The position numbers and the translations under genes were made by a program. Shown here piece by piece: positions 45,611 through 54,679 of a DNA stretch of 60,887 nucleotides (positions are counted from its first letter, which is position 1; the number at the start of each line of letters is the position of its first letter). Source of the DNA: an uncultured Methylophaga sp. (GTDB taxonomy: Bacteria > Pseudomonadota > Gammaproteobacteria > Nitrosococcales > Methylophagaceae). Where the stretch lies: assembly GCA_913055695.1 (NCBI GenBank), contig CAJXKF010000010.1:1-60887 (forward strand). The letters are read 5' to 3'. Below the pieces are notes generated by a model, which had not been told where the DNA came from, ran no database searches, and saw only the letters and a program-made list of their open reading frames with translations.

Positions 45611-45630
45611 AAATACTCCTTTTCCAAGAG

Positions 45631-45666
45631 TTGGACTATACGGAGTTAAAAATCCGTATAGTCCAA
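45631..45666 (-). other. Perfect 14-bp stem-loop in the leader of PA2779 copy 1
   Basis: Arms TTGGACTATACGGA and TCCGTATAGTCCAA are exact complements with an 8-nt A/T loop. It lies 20 bp before the start codon region and just before the ribosome site. No U-tract follows, so it is not a terminator. RNA processing, mRNA stability or a regulator site are possible. Confidence 0.7.
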
Positions 45667-45764
45667 AGTTAACAAAAGCTTAAGTCGATTGCGAGAATAA
45701 TTAAGTCAGCCAACAGCCACGCTGATTGCCTGACATGAATGGCACTGCTAATGAAGGTCCTCGT

Positions 45765-46166
45765 TTAGTGATTGATATCGTGGACAAAGCCAAAGACGTC
45801 GGTGGCGCCGAGCATGTCGGTCACGACCAGGACAATGAATATGACCAGAATCGCACCGATGATATGACCGCTACCTGCGGGCAGGTTGTCGAAGTCCTGA
45901 GCGACTTGAGCAAGCTCCTGCTCTGTCATCTGATTGATCCTCTGTTTGGCGGTGTCTATATCCACACCCATTGCCACCAGACGATCCTGGACATCCTGTC
46001 GATCGAGTTCAGCCAGGATGTCCTGCTTACTCATTTCAATCTGGGACTGGGCTATAAGTTGACTGTTATCGACCATGGCTGCCTGAAGCGGAGCAATGTT
46101 CATACTGAACAGGGCCAGTATCGACAGCATGGGAACGAGCTTGTTGAAACGTCTGAAGAAATTCAT
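45765..46166 (-). CDS. PA2779-family small membrane protein, copy 2
   Basis: The 133-residue paralogue of the downstream protein has a signal peptide ending LQAA, the helical middle DRQDVQDRLVAMGVDIDTAKQRI, then PAGSG before the helix IIGAILVIFIVLVVTDMLGA and the tail DVFGFVHDINH. The two copies lie in tandem with a 154-bp gap that holds a perfect hairpin. AGGAGAG lies before the ATG. Two copies in one genome locus suggest that they form a pair or a recent duplication. Confidence 0.85.
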   Translation of the reverse strand: MNFFRRFNKLVPMLSILALFSMNIAPLQAAMVDNSQLIAQSQIEMSKQDILAELDRQDVQDRLVAMGVDIDTAKQRINQMTEQELAQVAQDFDNLPAGSGHIIGAILVIFIVLVVTDMLGATDVFGFVHDINH

Positions 46167-46199
46167 AGGACTCTCCTTATCAAATATTGAGCATGCAAG

Positions 46200-46265
46200 A
46201 TAACCTGAGAGGCAGCTTGGCTGAGTGAGAGATTTGATGGTTCTGAGTCCAGGCGTTCAGGTTAT
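46200..46265. other. Long-loop inverted repeat in the glnE/PA2779 divergent region
   Basis: Arms ATAACCTGA (46200-46208) and TCAGGTTAT (46257-46265) are perfect complements 48 bp apart. They lie in the divergent region between PA2779 copy 2 and glnE. A paired operator is possible, but chance cannot be ruled out for 9-bp arms. Confidence 0.3.
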
Positions 46266-46387
46266 TCTTAATTTATTCGACAGATTAGCAATAGTGAAAA
46301 TTCAATGTTGAGAACTCATTCAAATTTAGGGTGTTTAGCGCTGGGTGCGTTAAAGTAAGCCTTTGCCGCAATCAAGAAGGAAATGCT

Positions 46388-49204
46388 ATGTCAGCCGAGT
46401 TTTCGTTGCCTGAAAACTGGAACGAGGCTTTGTTATCAGCTTCGACAGAACTGCAAAACACGGCAGAAAAAGTGCTGGCCTTGAGTGACTTTGTCAGTCA
46501 GTGGGGGCAACGACAATTGCCGCAGCTGGAGGCTTTGCTTTCATCCGGTGTCATTGAGCAGAAACTTGATAAAACGGCTTTTGAAAAAAAGCTGGCTCAA
46601 CAGCTGGCTGACATCAGTGATGAAACCGGCCTGCAACGAGAACTGCGTTTTTTTCGCCAGCAGCAGATGGTCCGGATTATCTGGCGGGATCTGGCAGGTT
46701 GGGCGGATCTGGCCGAAACCATGGGCGATCTGTCAGCCATGGCCGATGTCTGCATCCAGCAGAGTCTGGAACGCTTGCATGAATGGCAGACTGCCTTGTA
46801 TGGCCGTCCCTGTGACGAAGAAGGTAATGAACAGGAAATGGTGGTACTGGGCATGGGCAAGCTGGGGGCGGGTGAACTCAACCTGTCATCGGATATCGAT
46901 CTGATTTTCACTTATCCGGAAGAAGGTGAAACCCGTGATGGCCGCAAAACCCTGAGCAACGAGGAATTCTTTACCCGGCTGGGTCGCAAACTGATTCAGG
47001 CGCTGGATAATCAGACGGCCGATGGTTTTGTCTTTCGCGTAGATATGCGATTGCGACCCTTCGGTGAGAGCGGCGCGCTGGCCTCCAGCTATGAAGCCAT
47101 GGAGGAGTATTACCAGACTCAGGGCCGGGAGTGGGAGCGCTACGCCATGATCAAGGCGCGGGCGATTACCGGCAGTGATGAGGCCAGGAAAGCCCTGTCG
47201 GACATGCTTCGTCCTTTTGTTTACCGCCGCTATCTGGACTACGGCATGTTCGATTCTCTGCGGGAAATGAAGTCGATGATTGCCGGGCAACTGCACCGCC
47301 GGGGCATGGAAGACAATATCAAGCTGGGCGCCGGCGGCATCCGTGAAATCGAATTTATCGGTCAGGTATTTCAACTGATTTATGGCGGCCGGGACAAGCC
47401 GCTGCAGCAAAGACCGATTCTGACCATTCTGGATTGCCTGGCCGAACGCAATGTACTGTCTGATTACGCGGTCAATGAACTGAAACAGGCCTATGATTTT
47501 CTGCGTCGTACCGAGCACCGGATACAGGCCTGGGCCGACCAGCAAACGCATGTGTTACCCAAAGAGGAGGATGCCCGGCAGCGTCTTGCTGACAGCATGG
47601 GCTTTGATAACTGGGAAGCCTTTAATGAACAGCTCTGGCAGCATCGTCAGCAGGTTCATGATCATTTCAATCAGTTGCTGGCAGCGCCACAGGCGGAAGA
47701 TGAAGCGGCCACCAATAACATCTCTTTGCTCAATGCAGGGGAAGAAGAAAAGCTGCAATATCTGACCCAGTGTGGCTATCAACAGCCCGAAGCCTGTCTG
47801 GATGTGCTGGTCAAGCTGATGGAGCTGCATATCTGCCGTAATCTCGGCCAGACCGGCCGGCAGCGGCTGGAAAAATTACTGCCGCTGCTGGTGCAGGCTG
47901 CGGCCGGTACCGAGAATCCGGATGAAACCCTGCCCAGGCTGATGCCGCTGCTGGAATCGATCATGCGCCGCAGTGCCTATATGGCGCTGCTGGTGGAAAA
48001 CCCGCTGGCATTGTCACAGCTGGTCAAATTGTGCGCGGCAAGTCCTTTGATCAGTCACCAGCTGGCGCGATACCCGGTCCTGCTTGATGAGCTGCTGGAT
48101 CCGCGCTCTCTCTATGAAGTACCGGCGCGGGATGAACTGAAAAAACAGCTGGAGCTGTTTCTGGCCTCGGTCGATGAGGACGATCTGGAACAGATGATGA
48201 ACCGTCTGCGCGAGTTCCGTCAGATTGCGACTTTACACGTGGCAGCAGCCGATGTGACCGAAGTTCTGCCATTGATGCGGGTGGGGGATCAACTCAGTGA
48301 ACTGGCAGAAATCCAGCTGGAGAAGGTGCTGCAACTGGCCTGGTCGCATCTGGTGAAGCGTCATGGTTATCCGCCGGCCGCCAAAACCGACGATCCGGCC
48401 AGCTGCGGTTTTACAGTGCTGGCCTATGGCAAGTTGGGTGGGCTGGAGCTCGGTTATGGTTCGGATCTGGATCTGGTGTTTATCTTTGATGATGGACAGG
48501 AAGGCACGACGGACGGGGACAAACCGGTCGAGCCGATGGTGTTCTACACCCGCCTCGCCCAACGCATGATTCACCTGCTGACCACCATTACCCCGGGCGG
48601 TATTTTGTACGAAGTGGATATGCGGCTGCGGCCCAGCGGCGCCTCCGGTCTTTTGGTCAGCCCGTTAAGCGGGTTTGCCGATTATCAGCGTGATGAAGCC
48701 TGGACCTGGGAACACCAGGCACTGGTGCGTGCCCGCTGTGTCGGCGGCGATGAAACCCTGGCAGCCAGAGTCTGGCAGATTCGTGAACAGGTGCTGGCTC
48801 AGTCACGCGATGAAGCAGCGCTGAAAGACAAGGTCCGCGAGATGCGCAGCAAGATGCGCTGCCAGCTCGACAAGAGCGACAGCCAACTGTTTGATCTGAA
48901 ACAGGGTATCGGTGCTATCACCGATATCGAGTTTATGGTGCAATATGCGGTGCTGGCCTGGTCAGCAAACTTGCCTGAACTAATGGTTTACACAGATAAT
49001 ATTAGGATTTTGGAAGCGCTGGTGGCCACCGGTAAACTGGCGCAGGCGGAAGGCGACATGCTCGCTGAAGCTTATCGCTTCTATCGCAGTGAGGCGAATC
49101 ACTGTGTATTACAGGAAAGACCGGCGCTGATAGATAAAGCGCTGGTGGGCGATTATCCAGAGCAGGTAGCCACTATTTGGCAACGCTGGTTGGGCGAAAG
49201 CTGA
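46388..49204 (+). CDS. glnE: Glutamine synthetase adenylyltransferase/adenylyl-removing enzyme
   Basis: GlnE adenylylates and deadenylylates glutamine synthetase in response to PII. The 938-residue protein holds two nucleotidyltransferase domains with GMGKLGAGELNLSSDIDLIFTY near 160 (removing) and AYGKLGGLELGYGSDLDLVFIF near 680 (adding). EVDMRLRPSGASGLLV follows the second. The ATG at 46388, with AAGGA upstream, gives MSAEFSLPENWNEALL. The longer frame from 46331 includes non-homologous residues. It lies 38 bp before ilvE. Confidence 0.97.
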   Translation: MSAEFSLPENWNEALLSASTELQNTAEKVLALSDFVSQWGQRQLPQLEALLSSGVIEQKLDKTAFEKKLAQQLADISDETGLQRELRFFRQQQMVRIIWRDLAGWADLAETMGDLSAMADVCIQQSLERLHEWQTALYGRPCDEEGNEQEMVVLGMGKLGAGELNLSSDIDLIFTYPEEGETRDGRKTLSNEEFFTRLGRKLIQALDNQTADGFVFRVDMRLRPFGESGALASSYEAMEEYYQTQGREWERYAMIKARAITGSDEARKALSDMLRPFVYRRYLDYGMFDSLREMKSMIAGQLHRRGMEDNIKLGAGGIREIEFIGQVFQLIYGGRDKPLQQRPILTILDCLAERNVLSDYAVNELKQAYDFLRRTEHRIQAWADQQTHVLPKEEDARQRLADSMGFDNWEAFNEQLWQHRQQVHDHFNQLLAAPQAEDEAATNNISLLNAGEEEKLQYLTQCGYQQPEACLDVLVKLMELHICRNLGQTGRQRLEKLLPLLVQAAAGTENPDETLPRLMPLLESIMRRSAYMALLVENPLALSQLVKLCAASPLISHQLARYPVLLDELLDPRSLYEVPARDELKKQLELFLASVDEDDLEQMMNRLREFRQIATLHVAAADVTEVLPLMRVGDQLSELAEIQLEKVLQLAWSHLVKRHGYPPAAKTDDPASCGFTVLAYGKLGGLELGYGSDLDLVFIFDDGQEGTTDGDKPVEPMVFYTRLAQRMIHLLTTITPGGILYEVDMRLRPSGASGLLVSPLSGFADYQRDEAWTWEHQALVRARCVGGDETLAARVWQIREQVLAQSRDEAALKDKVREMRSKMRCQLDKSDSQLFDLKQGIGAITDIEFMVQYAVLAWSANLPELMVYTDNIRILEALVATGKLAQAEGDMLAEAYRFYRSEANHCVLQERPALIDKALVGDYPEQVATIWQRWLGES

Positions 49205-49242
49205 CCAGCTTCGATTAACAGACAGACTTGGAATTTAGGATT

Positions 49243-50172
49243 ATGGTAGCAGCAACAATGGCGGATCGTGACGGCGTTATCTGGCTGGACGGCGAACTGG
49301 TGCCGTGGCGGGAAGCGAAAGTCCACGTGCTCACTCACACCCTGCACTACGGCATGGGCGTGTTTGAGGGTGTCCGTGCCTACAAAGCCGACAAAGGGAC
49401 TGCTATTTTCCGCTTGCAGGAGCACACCGATCGCTTGTTCCGCAGTGCCAAAATCCTGGGCATGAAAATCCAGTTCGATAAAGACACCATCAACGAAGCA
49501 CAGCGCACCGTGGTGCGTGAGAATAAGCTGGAATCAGCCTATATCCGGCCGATGTGCTTCTATGGCTCGGAAGGTATGGGCATTCGTGCTGATAATCTCA
49601 ATGTTCACACTATGGTCGCAGCCTGGAGCTGGGGTGCTTATCTCGGTGAAGAGAACATGACCAAGGGTATTCGTATTAAAACATCATCGTTTACCCGTCA
49701 CCACGTCAACATCACCATGTGTAAAGCCAAGGCCAACGGCAACTACATGAATTCGATGATGGCGCTGCAGGAAGCCGTCAGCTGTGGTTACGATGAAGCC
49801 TTGCTATTGGATGCGCAGGGTTTCGTTTGTGAGGGCAGTGGTGAGAACTTCTTTATGGTTCGTGATGGCGTCCTCTATACGCCGGAACTGACCTCCGCGC
49901 TGGAAGGCATCACCCGCGACACCGTCATCACCCTGGCACGGGATATCGGGCTGAAAGTGGTGGAAAAACGCATCACACGTGATGAAGTCTACATCGCTGA
50001 TGAGGCCTTCTTTACCGGTACCGCGGCAGAAGTCACACCGATCCGTGAACTGGATAACCGTCCTATCGGCAGTGGCACCCGCGGTCCTATCACCGAAAAA
50101 CTGCAGTCCATGTATTTTGATCAGGTACTGGGCCGCAGTGAGGTTTACCAGAACTGGAATACGCTGGTCTAA
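49243..50172 (+). CDS. ilvE: Branched-chain amino acid aminotransferase
   Basis: This class IV PLP aminotransferase makes valine, leucine and isoleucine. It has GVIWLDGELVPWREAKVHVLTHTLHYGMGVFEGVRAY and the lysine region NITMCKAKANGNYMNSMMALQEA near 160. CEGSGENFFMVRDG and EAFFTGTAAEVTPIRELD follow. I use the ATG at 49243, downstream of AGGA; an ATG at 49258 (MADRDGVIW) is a strong alternative, and the TTG at 49228 is unlikely. glnE-ilvE adjacency is common in this class. Confidence 0.96.
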   Translation: MVAATMADRDGVIWLDGELVPWREAKVHVLTHTLHYGMGVFEGVRAYKADKGTAIFRLQEHTDRLFRSAKILGMKIQFDKDTINEAQRTVVRENKLESAYIRPMCFYGSEGMGIRADNLNVHTMVAAWSWGAYLGEENMTKGIRIKTSSFTRHHVNITMCKAKANGNYMNSMMALQEAVSCGYDEALLLDAQGFVCEGSGENFFMVRDGVLYTPELTSALEGITRDTVITLARDIGLKVVEKRITRDEVYIADEAFFTGTAAEVTPIRELDNRPIGSGTRGPITEKLQSMYFDQVLGRSEVYQNWNTLV

Positions 50173-50238
50173 GCATAAAAGTTCAAAAGCGGACGGATGA
50201 CGCAGCCGGCCGCCGCAAATCAAGAGGTACGAAGCACA

Positions 50239-50988
50239 ATGGCAGGTCATAGTAAGTGGGCAAATATTCAGCATCGTAAAGGCGCGCAGGATGCCAAGCG
50301 CGGCAAGCTGTTCACCAAGCTGATTCGCGAGATTACCGTTGCAGCCCGGATGGGCGGCAGTGACCCCGCAACCAACCCACGTCTGCGGGCAGCGATCGAT
50401 AAGGCGCTGGGCAGCAATATGACCAAAGACGTCATTGAACGTGCGGCCAAACGCGGTGCCGGTGAACTGGAAGGCGTCAGCTATGAGGAAATTCGCTATG
50501 AGGGCTATGGCCCTAACGGCATTGCCATCATGGTGGACTGCATGACTGATAACAAAAACCGCACCGTCGCGGCGGTACGTAATGTATTCAGCAAACGCGG
50601 CGGCAATATGGGCACCGATGGCTGCGTGGCTTTCATGTTTAATCAGAAAGGCATCATCACACTGCCAGCCGGTACCGAAGAAGATGACATTATGGAAGTC
50701 GCGCTGGAAGCCGGCGCGGAAGATATTGCTACCAATGACGACGGTTCGATTGATGTCTTCACCAGTCCTGAAGACTATTCAACCGTGAAGGATGCACTGG
50801 GTGCAGCCGGTATTACGGTCGAGTCATCCCAAGTCACATGGCATCCGGATAACACCGTCAGCCTGGAAGTCGAAGATGCCAGGAAAGCGATTGGCCTGAT
50901 TGAAGCCTTTGAAGAGCTGGATGATGTACAGGAAGTCTATTCCAATGCCGACTTCTCAGACGAGGTGATGGCGCAGCTCGACAGCTGA
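50239..50988 (+). CDS. yebC: YebC/PmpR-family regulator or translation factor
   Basis: The 249-residue protein starts [32 protein letters not shown] and carries the [21 protein letters not shown] motif, as in E. coli YebC. The family was annotated as DNA-binding transcription regulators, and members are also linked to translation of proline-rich stretches. It stands in its usual place before ruvC. The start is the ATG at 50239, fixed by homology; the frame's earlier codons are not conserved. Confidence 0.95.
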   Translation: MAGHSKWANIQHRKGAQDAKRGKLFTKLIREITVAARMGGSDPATNPRLRAAIDKALGSNMTKDVIERAAKRGAGELEGVSYEEIRYEGYGPNGIAIMVDCMTDNKNRTVAAVRNVFSKRGGNMGTDGCVAFMFNQKGIITLPAGTEEDDIMEVALEAGAEDIATNDDGSIDVFTSPEDYSTVKDALGAAGITVESSQVTWHPDNTVSLEVEDARKAIGLIEAFEELDDVQEVYSNADFSDEVMAQLDS

Positions 50989-50998
50989 CGCCAGCCTG

Positions 50999-51535
50999 AT
51001 GACCCGTATTCTTGGTATCGACCCGGGATCACGTAAAACCGGCTTTGGCATTATCGAGCTGGAAGGCAAGAAAATTAAGCATGTCATCAACGGTCGTCTC
51101 AAAGTCGGTGATGGTGAATTTGCCGACCGGCTGAAGCAGATCTTTGAAGGGCTGGTTGATCTTATTGATCGTTATCAGCCGCAGATGATGGCGGTGGAAA
51201 AAGTCTTTCTGCATAAAAATGCCGATTCGGCACTGAAGCTGGGGCAGGCAAGAGGGGCCGCGATCTGCGCTGCCGTGAGTCGTGAATTGACCGTCTCCGA
51301 GTACAGTGCCACCCAGATTAAAAAAGCCGTGGTCGGCAACGGCCACGCGAAAAAAGATCAGGTCCAGTATATGATGTCTGTGATTCTGAACCTGCCGGAA
51401 GTACCGGAAGAAGATGCCGCTGATGCGCTGGCCTGTGCGTTGACTCATGCCCACCATGCATCCGTCGGCAGCAGTCAGCGCAAACTGCCGGAAGGCATGC
51501 GCACAAGCCGTCGTGGAGGACGATATAGTCGATGA
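50999..51535 (+). CDS. ruvC: Holliday junction resolvase RuvC
   Basis: RuvC cuts four-way DNA junctions at the end of recombination. The 178-residue protein has the metal-binding D7 in [17 protein letters not shown]66 in [23 protein letters not shown], and the C-terminal [14 protein letters not shown]. It overlaps ruvA by 4 bp (ATGA). Confidence 0.97.
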   Translation: MTRILGIDPGSRKTGFGIIELEGKKIKHVINGRLKVGDGEFADRLKQIFEGLVDLIDRYQPQMMAVEKVFLHKNADSALKLGQARGAAICAAVSRELTVSEYSATQIKKAVVGNGHAKKDQVQYMMSVILNLPEVPEEDAADALACALTHAHHASVGSSQRKLPEGMRTSRRGGRYSR

Positions 51536-52134
51536 TTGGACGTTTGCGGGGGATTATTATCGAGAAGCAGCCACCTGAACTGGTACTGGATGTCCAGGGT
51601 GTGGGCTATGAACTCTCGGCGCCGATGTCGACTTTCTTCAATCTGCCGGCGGTCAACGACGAAGTCACTCTGTTTACCCATATGGTCGTGCGTGAGGATG
51701 CGCAGCTCTTATACGGCTTTGCTTCCGAGCGGGAACGTCTGTTGTTTCGCAGTCTGCTCAAAGTGAACGGCGTCGGTGCCAAGCTGGCCTTAACCATTCT
51801 CTCCGGCAGCGATGTCGACACTTTTGCCCGCAGTGTGCAGGATGGCGATACCGCCAGCCTGACCAGATTGCCCGGCGTCGGTAAAAAAACCGCGGAAAGA
51901 CTGATTGTGGAAATGCGCGACCGGCTCAAGGAAGTCAGCTCGGCGATGGGGCTGCAGAATTTTGCGCCGGATAGCAGTCAGTCAGCAGCGGCTGGTGGTG
52001 CCCGAAACGAAGCGGTGGAAGCCTTGATGGCACTGGGTTACAAATCCGCCGAGGCCGACAAGATGTTGCGCAGTTTTGACAGCGAAGGCATGAGCACCGA
52101 GCAAATCATTCGTCAGGCATTGCAGAGACACTGA
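51532..52134 (+). CDS. ruvA: Holliday junction DNA helicase subunit RuvA
   Basis: RuvA binds the junction and loads RuvB. The 200-residue protein has the OB-like domain [28 protein letters not shown], the HhH motifs [16 protein letters not shown] and [16 protein letters not shown], and the flexible C-terminal RuvB-contact domain. Its stop shares one base with the ruvB start (TGATG). Confidence 0.97.
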   Translation: MIGRLRGIIIEKQPPELVLDVQGVGYELSAPMSTFFNLPAVNDEVTLFTHMVVREDAQLLYGFASERERLLFRSLLKVNGVGAKLALTILSGSDVDTFARSVQDGDTASLTRLPGVGKKTAERLIVEMRDRLKEVSSAMGLQNFAPDSSQSAAAGGARNEAVEALMALGYKSAEADKMLRSFDSEGMSTEQIIRQALQRH

Positions 52135-53150
52135 TGGAAGAACGTTTCATTACACCCCAGGCGACTAACGATGAGGAGCGCATTGATCGTGCTATACGTC
52201 CGATCAGTCTCGATGACTATATCGGTCAGCCGGTGGTGCGCGAGCAGATGGAGCTGTTTGTTTCTGCGGCCAGAAAACGCAATGAAGCCCTCGATCACAC
52301 CCTGATTTTCGGCCCGCCGGGACTGGGTAAAACGACCCTTGCGCATATCATCGCCAATGAAATGGGCGTTAATCTCAAGCAGACTTCCGGCCCGGTGCTG
52401 GAACGCCCCGGTGACCTGGCGGCATTGCTGACCAACCTCGAACCCAATGATGTACTGTTTGTGGATGAGATTCACCGTCTGAGTCCGGTAGTGGAGGAAG
52501 TACTGTACCCGGCGATGGAAGACTATCAAATCGATATTATGATTGGTGAAGGTCCTGCGGCACGTTCCATCAAACTCGATCTGGAACCCTTCACGCTGGT
52601 GGGGGCGACGACCCGGGCGGGTTCGCTGACATCGCCATTACGCGATCGTTTCGGTATCGTGCAGCGGCTGGAATTCTATTCGCCGGAAGATCTGAGCACT
52701 ATCGTGCAGCGCAGTGCCGGCATTCTGAACGTCAAACTGGAGCAGAGTGGTGCAAGTGAAATCGCCCGCCGTTCTCGTGGTACACCACGTATTGCTAACC
52801 GCCTGCTCAGACGCGTCCGCGACTATGCTGAAGTCAAATTCAACGGCGAAGTGACCGCAGAAGTTGCACGCCAGGCACTGGATCTGCTGGATGTCGATAA
52901 TTACGGTTTCGATATGCTGGATCGCAAGCTGCTGCTCGCCATTATCGAGAAATTTGAGGGCGGCCCGGTCGGCATTGATAATCTCGCGGCAGCCATCGGC
53001 GAGGAAAGAGGCACCATTGAAGATGTGTTGGAGCCTTATCTGATTCAGGAAGGTTTCATCATGCGCACGCCCCGTGGCCGTGTCGCTACCAAGCGGGCCT
53101 GGTTGCATCTGGGATTGAAAACGCCGGATTTAACACTGGACGGGAATTAA
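52134..53150 (+). CDS. ruvB: Holliday junction branch migration ATPase RuvB
   Basis: RuvB is the AAA+ motor of branch migration. The 338-residue protein has Walker [15 protein letters not shown], Walker [13 protein letters not shown], sensor [19 protein letters not shown], and a C-terminal winged helix ([18 protein letters not shown]). It is coupled to ruvA and to ybgC by one-base overlaps. Confidence 0.98.
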   Translation: MEERFITPQATNDEERIDRAIRPISLDDYIGQPVVREQMELFVSAARKRNEALDHTLIFGPPGLGKTTLAHIIANEMGVNLKQTSGPVLERPGDLAALLTNLEPNDVLFVDEIHRLSPVVEEVLYPAMEDYQIDIMIGEGPAARSIKLDLEPFTLVGATTRAGSLTSPLRDRFGIVQRLEFYSPEDLSTIVQRSAGILNVKLEQSGASEIARRSRGTPRIANRLLRRVRDYAEVKFNGEVTAEVARQALDLLDVDNYGFDMLDRKLLLAIIEKFEGGPVGIDNLAAAIGEERGTIEDVLEPYLIQEGFIMRTPRGRVATKRAWLHLGLKTPDLTLDGN

Positions 53151-53554
53151 TGGGTGAATTCGACTGGCCGGTACGGGTTTATTATGAAGATACCGACAGC
53201 GGCGGAGTCGTGTATCATTCGCAATATTTAAACTTCATGGAACGGGCACGCACAGAATGGCTGCGTGCACTGGGGTTTGAACAGGACCAGCTCAGGGCAG
53301 AGCATAAGCTGTTGTTCGCTGTGCATTCGATGCAGCTTTTGTATCGGAAGCCGGCGCGTTTTAATGATGCTTTGTTGATCAAATCACGTTTAGAGAAAGC
53401 ATCCGGTGCTAGTATGCAATTTGAACAAAAACTCTACCGTGGCGAGGAACTGTTGTGTGAGGCGTCAGTCAGAATTGCGTGCCTTGACGCTGAGTCTTTT
53501 CGCCCTAAATCCATACCATCCTTCATTTTGACGGAGATGCATAGTGTCTGCTGA
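53150..53554 (+). CDS. ybgC: Tol-Pal-associated acyl-CoA thioesterase YbgC
   Basis: This 134-residue hotdog-fold thioesterase has the catalytic Asp in VYYEDTDSGGVVYHSQYLNFMERARTEWL. E. coli YbgC hydrolyses acyl-CoA in the cytoplasm and associates with phospholipid enzymes. It is the standard first gene of the tol-pal operon. Its end overlaps tolQ by 11 bp. Confidence 0.95.
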   Translation: MGEFDWPVRVYYEDTDSGGVVYHSQYLNFMERARTEWLRALGFEQDQLRAEHKLLFAVHSMQLLYRKPARFNDALLIKSRLEKASGASMQFEQKLYRGEELLCEASVRIACLDAESFRPKSIPSFILTEMHSVC

Positions 53555-54212
53555 TCTATCTATTATCGCGCTGATTTCCGAGGCCAGTTTGCTGGTCAAG
53601 CTGGTGATGTTGGCGTTATTACTGATCTCGTTTTACTCCTGGCTGCTGATCTTCCGTAAACGCAGCGAACTCGAGCAGGCAAAACGGGATGCAGATGCAT
53701 TCGAAGACAAGTTCTGGTCGGGTAATGAATTGAATCGCCTCTATGAAGACATCTCATCACGCCCGCATGCCAGCCGCGGTATGGAAGGCATTTTTGAAGT
53801 CGGCTTCAAGGAGTTTGTGAGGCTGAAAAAGTCCACTAATGGCAGCACTGCCGTACTGGAAGGATCGCAACGGGTGATGCGGATTTCACTGGCGCGCGAA
53901 ATTGATCAACTGGAAACCTCACTACCCTTCCTGGCGACTGCCGGTTCTACCAGTCCCTATATCGGTTTGTTCGGTACGGTCTGGGGGATTATGAACTCAT
54001 TCCGGGCGCTGGGTAATGTGCAACATGCAACGCTGGCGATGGTGGCGCCCGGTATCGCGGAAGCACTGATCGCGACGGCGATGGGCCTGTTTGCCGCGAT
54101 TCCGGCGGTTATTGCCTACAACCGTTATTCTCATGAAGTAGAGCGGCTGATTAACCGTTACGATACCTTCCTTGAGGAATTTTCTTCCATCCTGCAGCGT
54201 CAACAGGATTAA
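53544..54212 (+). CDS. tolQ: TolQ, inner-membrane motor subunit
   Basis: TolQ, with TolR, uses the proton gradient to energise TolA during outer-membrane constriction. The 222-residue protein is an ExbB/MotA homologue with an N-terminal helix (LVMLALLLISFYSWLLIF) and two later ones that include the conserved PYIGLFGTVWGIMNSFRALG and GIAEALIATAMGLFAAIPAVIAYN. Start is GTG at 53544 within ybgC, fixed by the family N-terminus. Confidence 0.97.
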   Translation: MSADLSIIALISEASLLVKLVMLALLLISFYSWLLIFRKRSELEQAKRDADAFEDKFWSGNELNRLYEDISSRPHASRGMEGIFEVGFKEFVRLKKSTNGSTAVLEGSQRVMRISLAREIDQLETSLPFLATAGSTSPYIGLFGTVWGIMNSFRALGNVQHATLAMVAPGIAEALIATAMGLFAAIPAVIAYNRYSHEVERLINRYDTFLEEFSSILQRQQD

Positions 54213-54214
54213 CC

Positions 54215-54670
54215 ATGGCCGTGCATAAATCGATACGACAACGTCGCAAGCCGATGGGCGAGATAAACGTCGTGCCTTATATCGATGTGATGCTCGTACT
54301 GTTGATCATCTTCATGGTGACAGCACCGATGCTGACCCAGGGGGTCAAGGTGAATCTGCCGCAGGCCGAGGCCGAAGCGGTTGAAATGCCTGACGAGAAC
54401 ACAGAGCCGCTGGTGGTCTCAGTTGATGCGGAGGGTAATTTCTATGTCGCGATAGGTGATCGTCAGGATGAGCCGATAGAGGCCCGCGAGCTGATGGCCA
54501 AAACTGCCGCTGTACTGCGACGCAACCCGCAGACGCCGGTTATGGTCCGTGGCGATAATGCCGTTAACTATGGCTATGTTGTCACCGCAATGGCACTGTT
54601 ACAGAAAGCCGGGGCGCCCAGCGTGGGATTGATAACCCAGCAGCCGGACCCGGTGGTGAACGACGAATAA
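54215..54670 (+). CDS. tolR: TolR, inner-membrane motor subunit
   Basis: This 151-residue ExbD-like protein has a single membrane helix that carries the proton-path aspartate (INVVPYIDVMLVLLIIFMVTAPMLTQG) and a periplasmic domain ending VGLITQQPDP. It starts 2 bp after tolQ and forms the motor with it. Confidence 0.97.
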   Translation: MAVHKSIRQRRKPMGEINVVPYIDVMLVLLIIFMVTAPMLTQGVKVNLPQAEAEAVEMPDENTEPLVVSVDAEGNFYVAIGDRQDEPIEARELMAKTAAVLRRNPQTPVMVRGDNAVNYGYVVTAMALLQKAGAPSVGLITQQPDPVVNDE

Positions 54671-54679
54671 GAAAAAACA

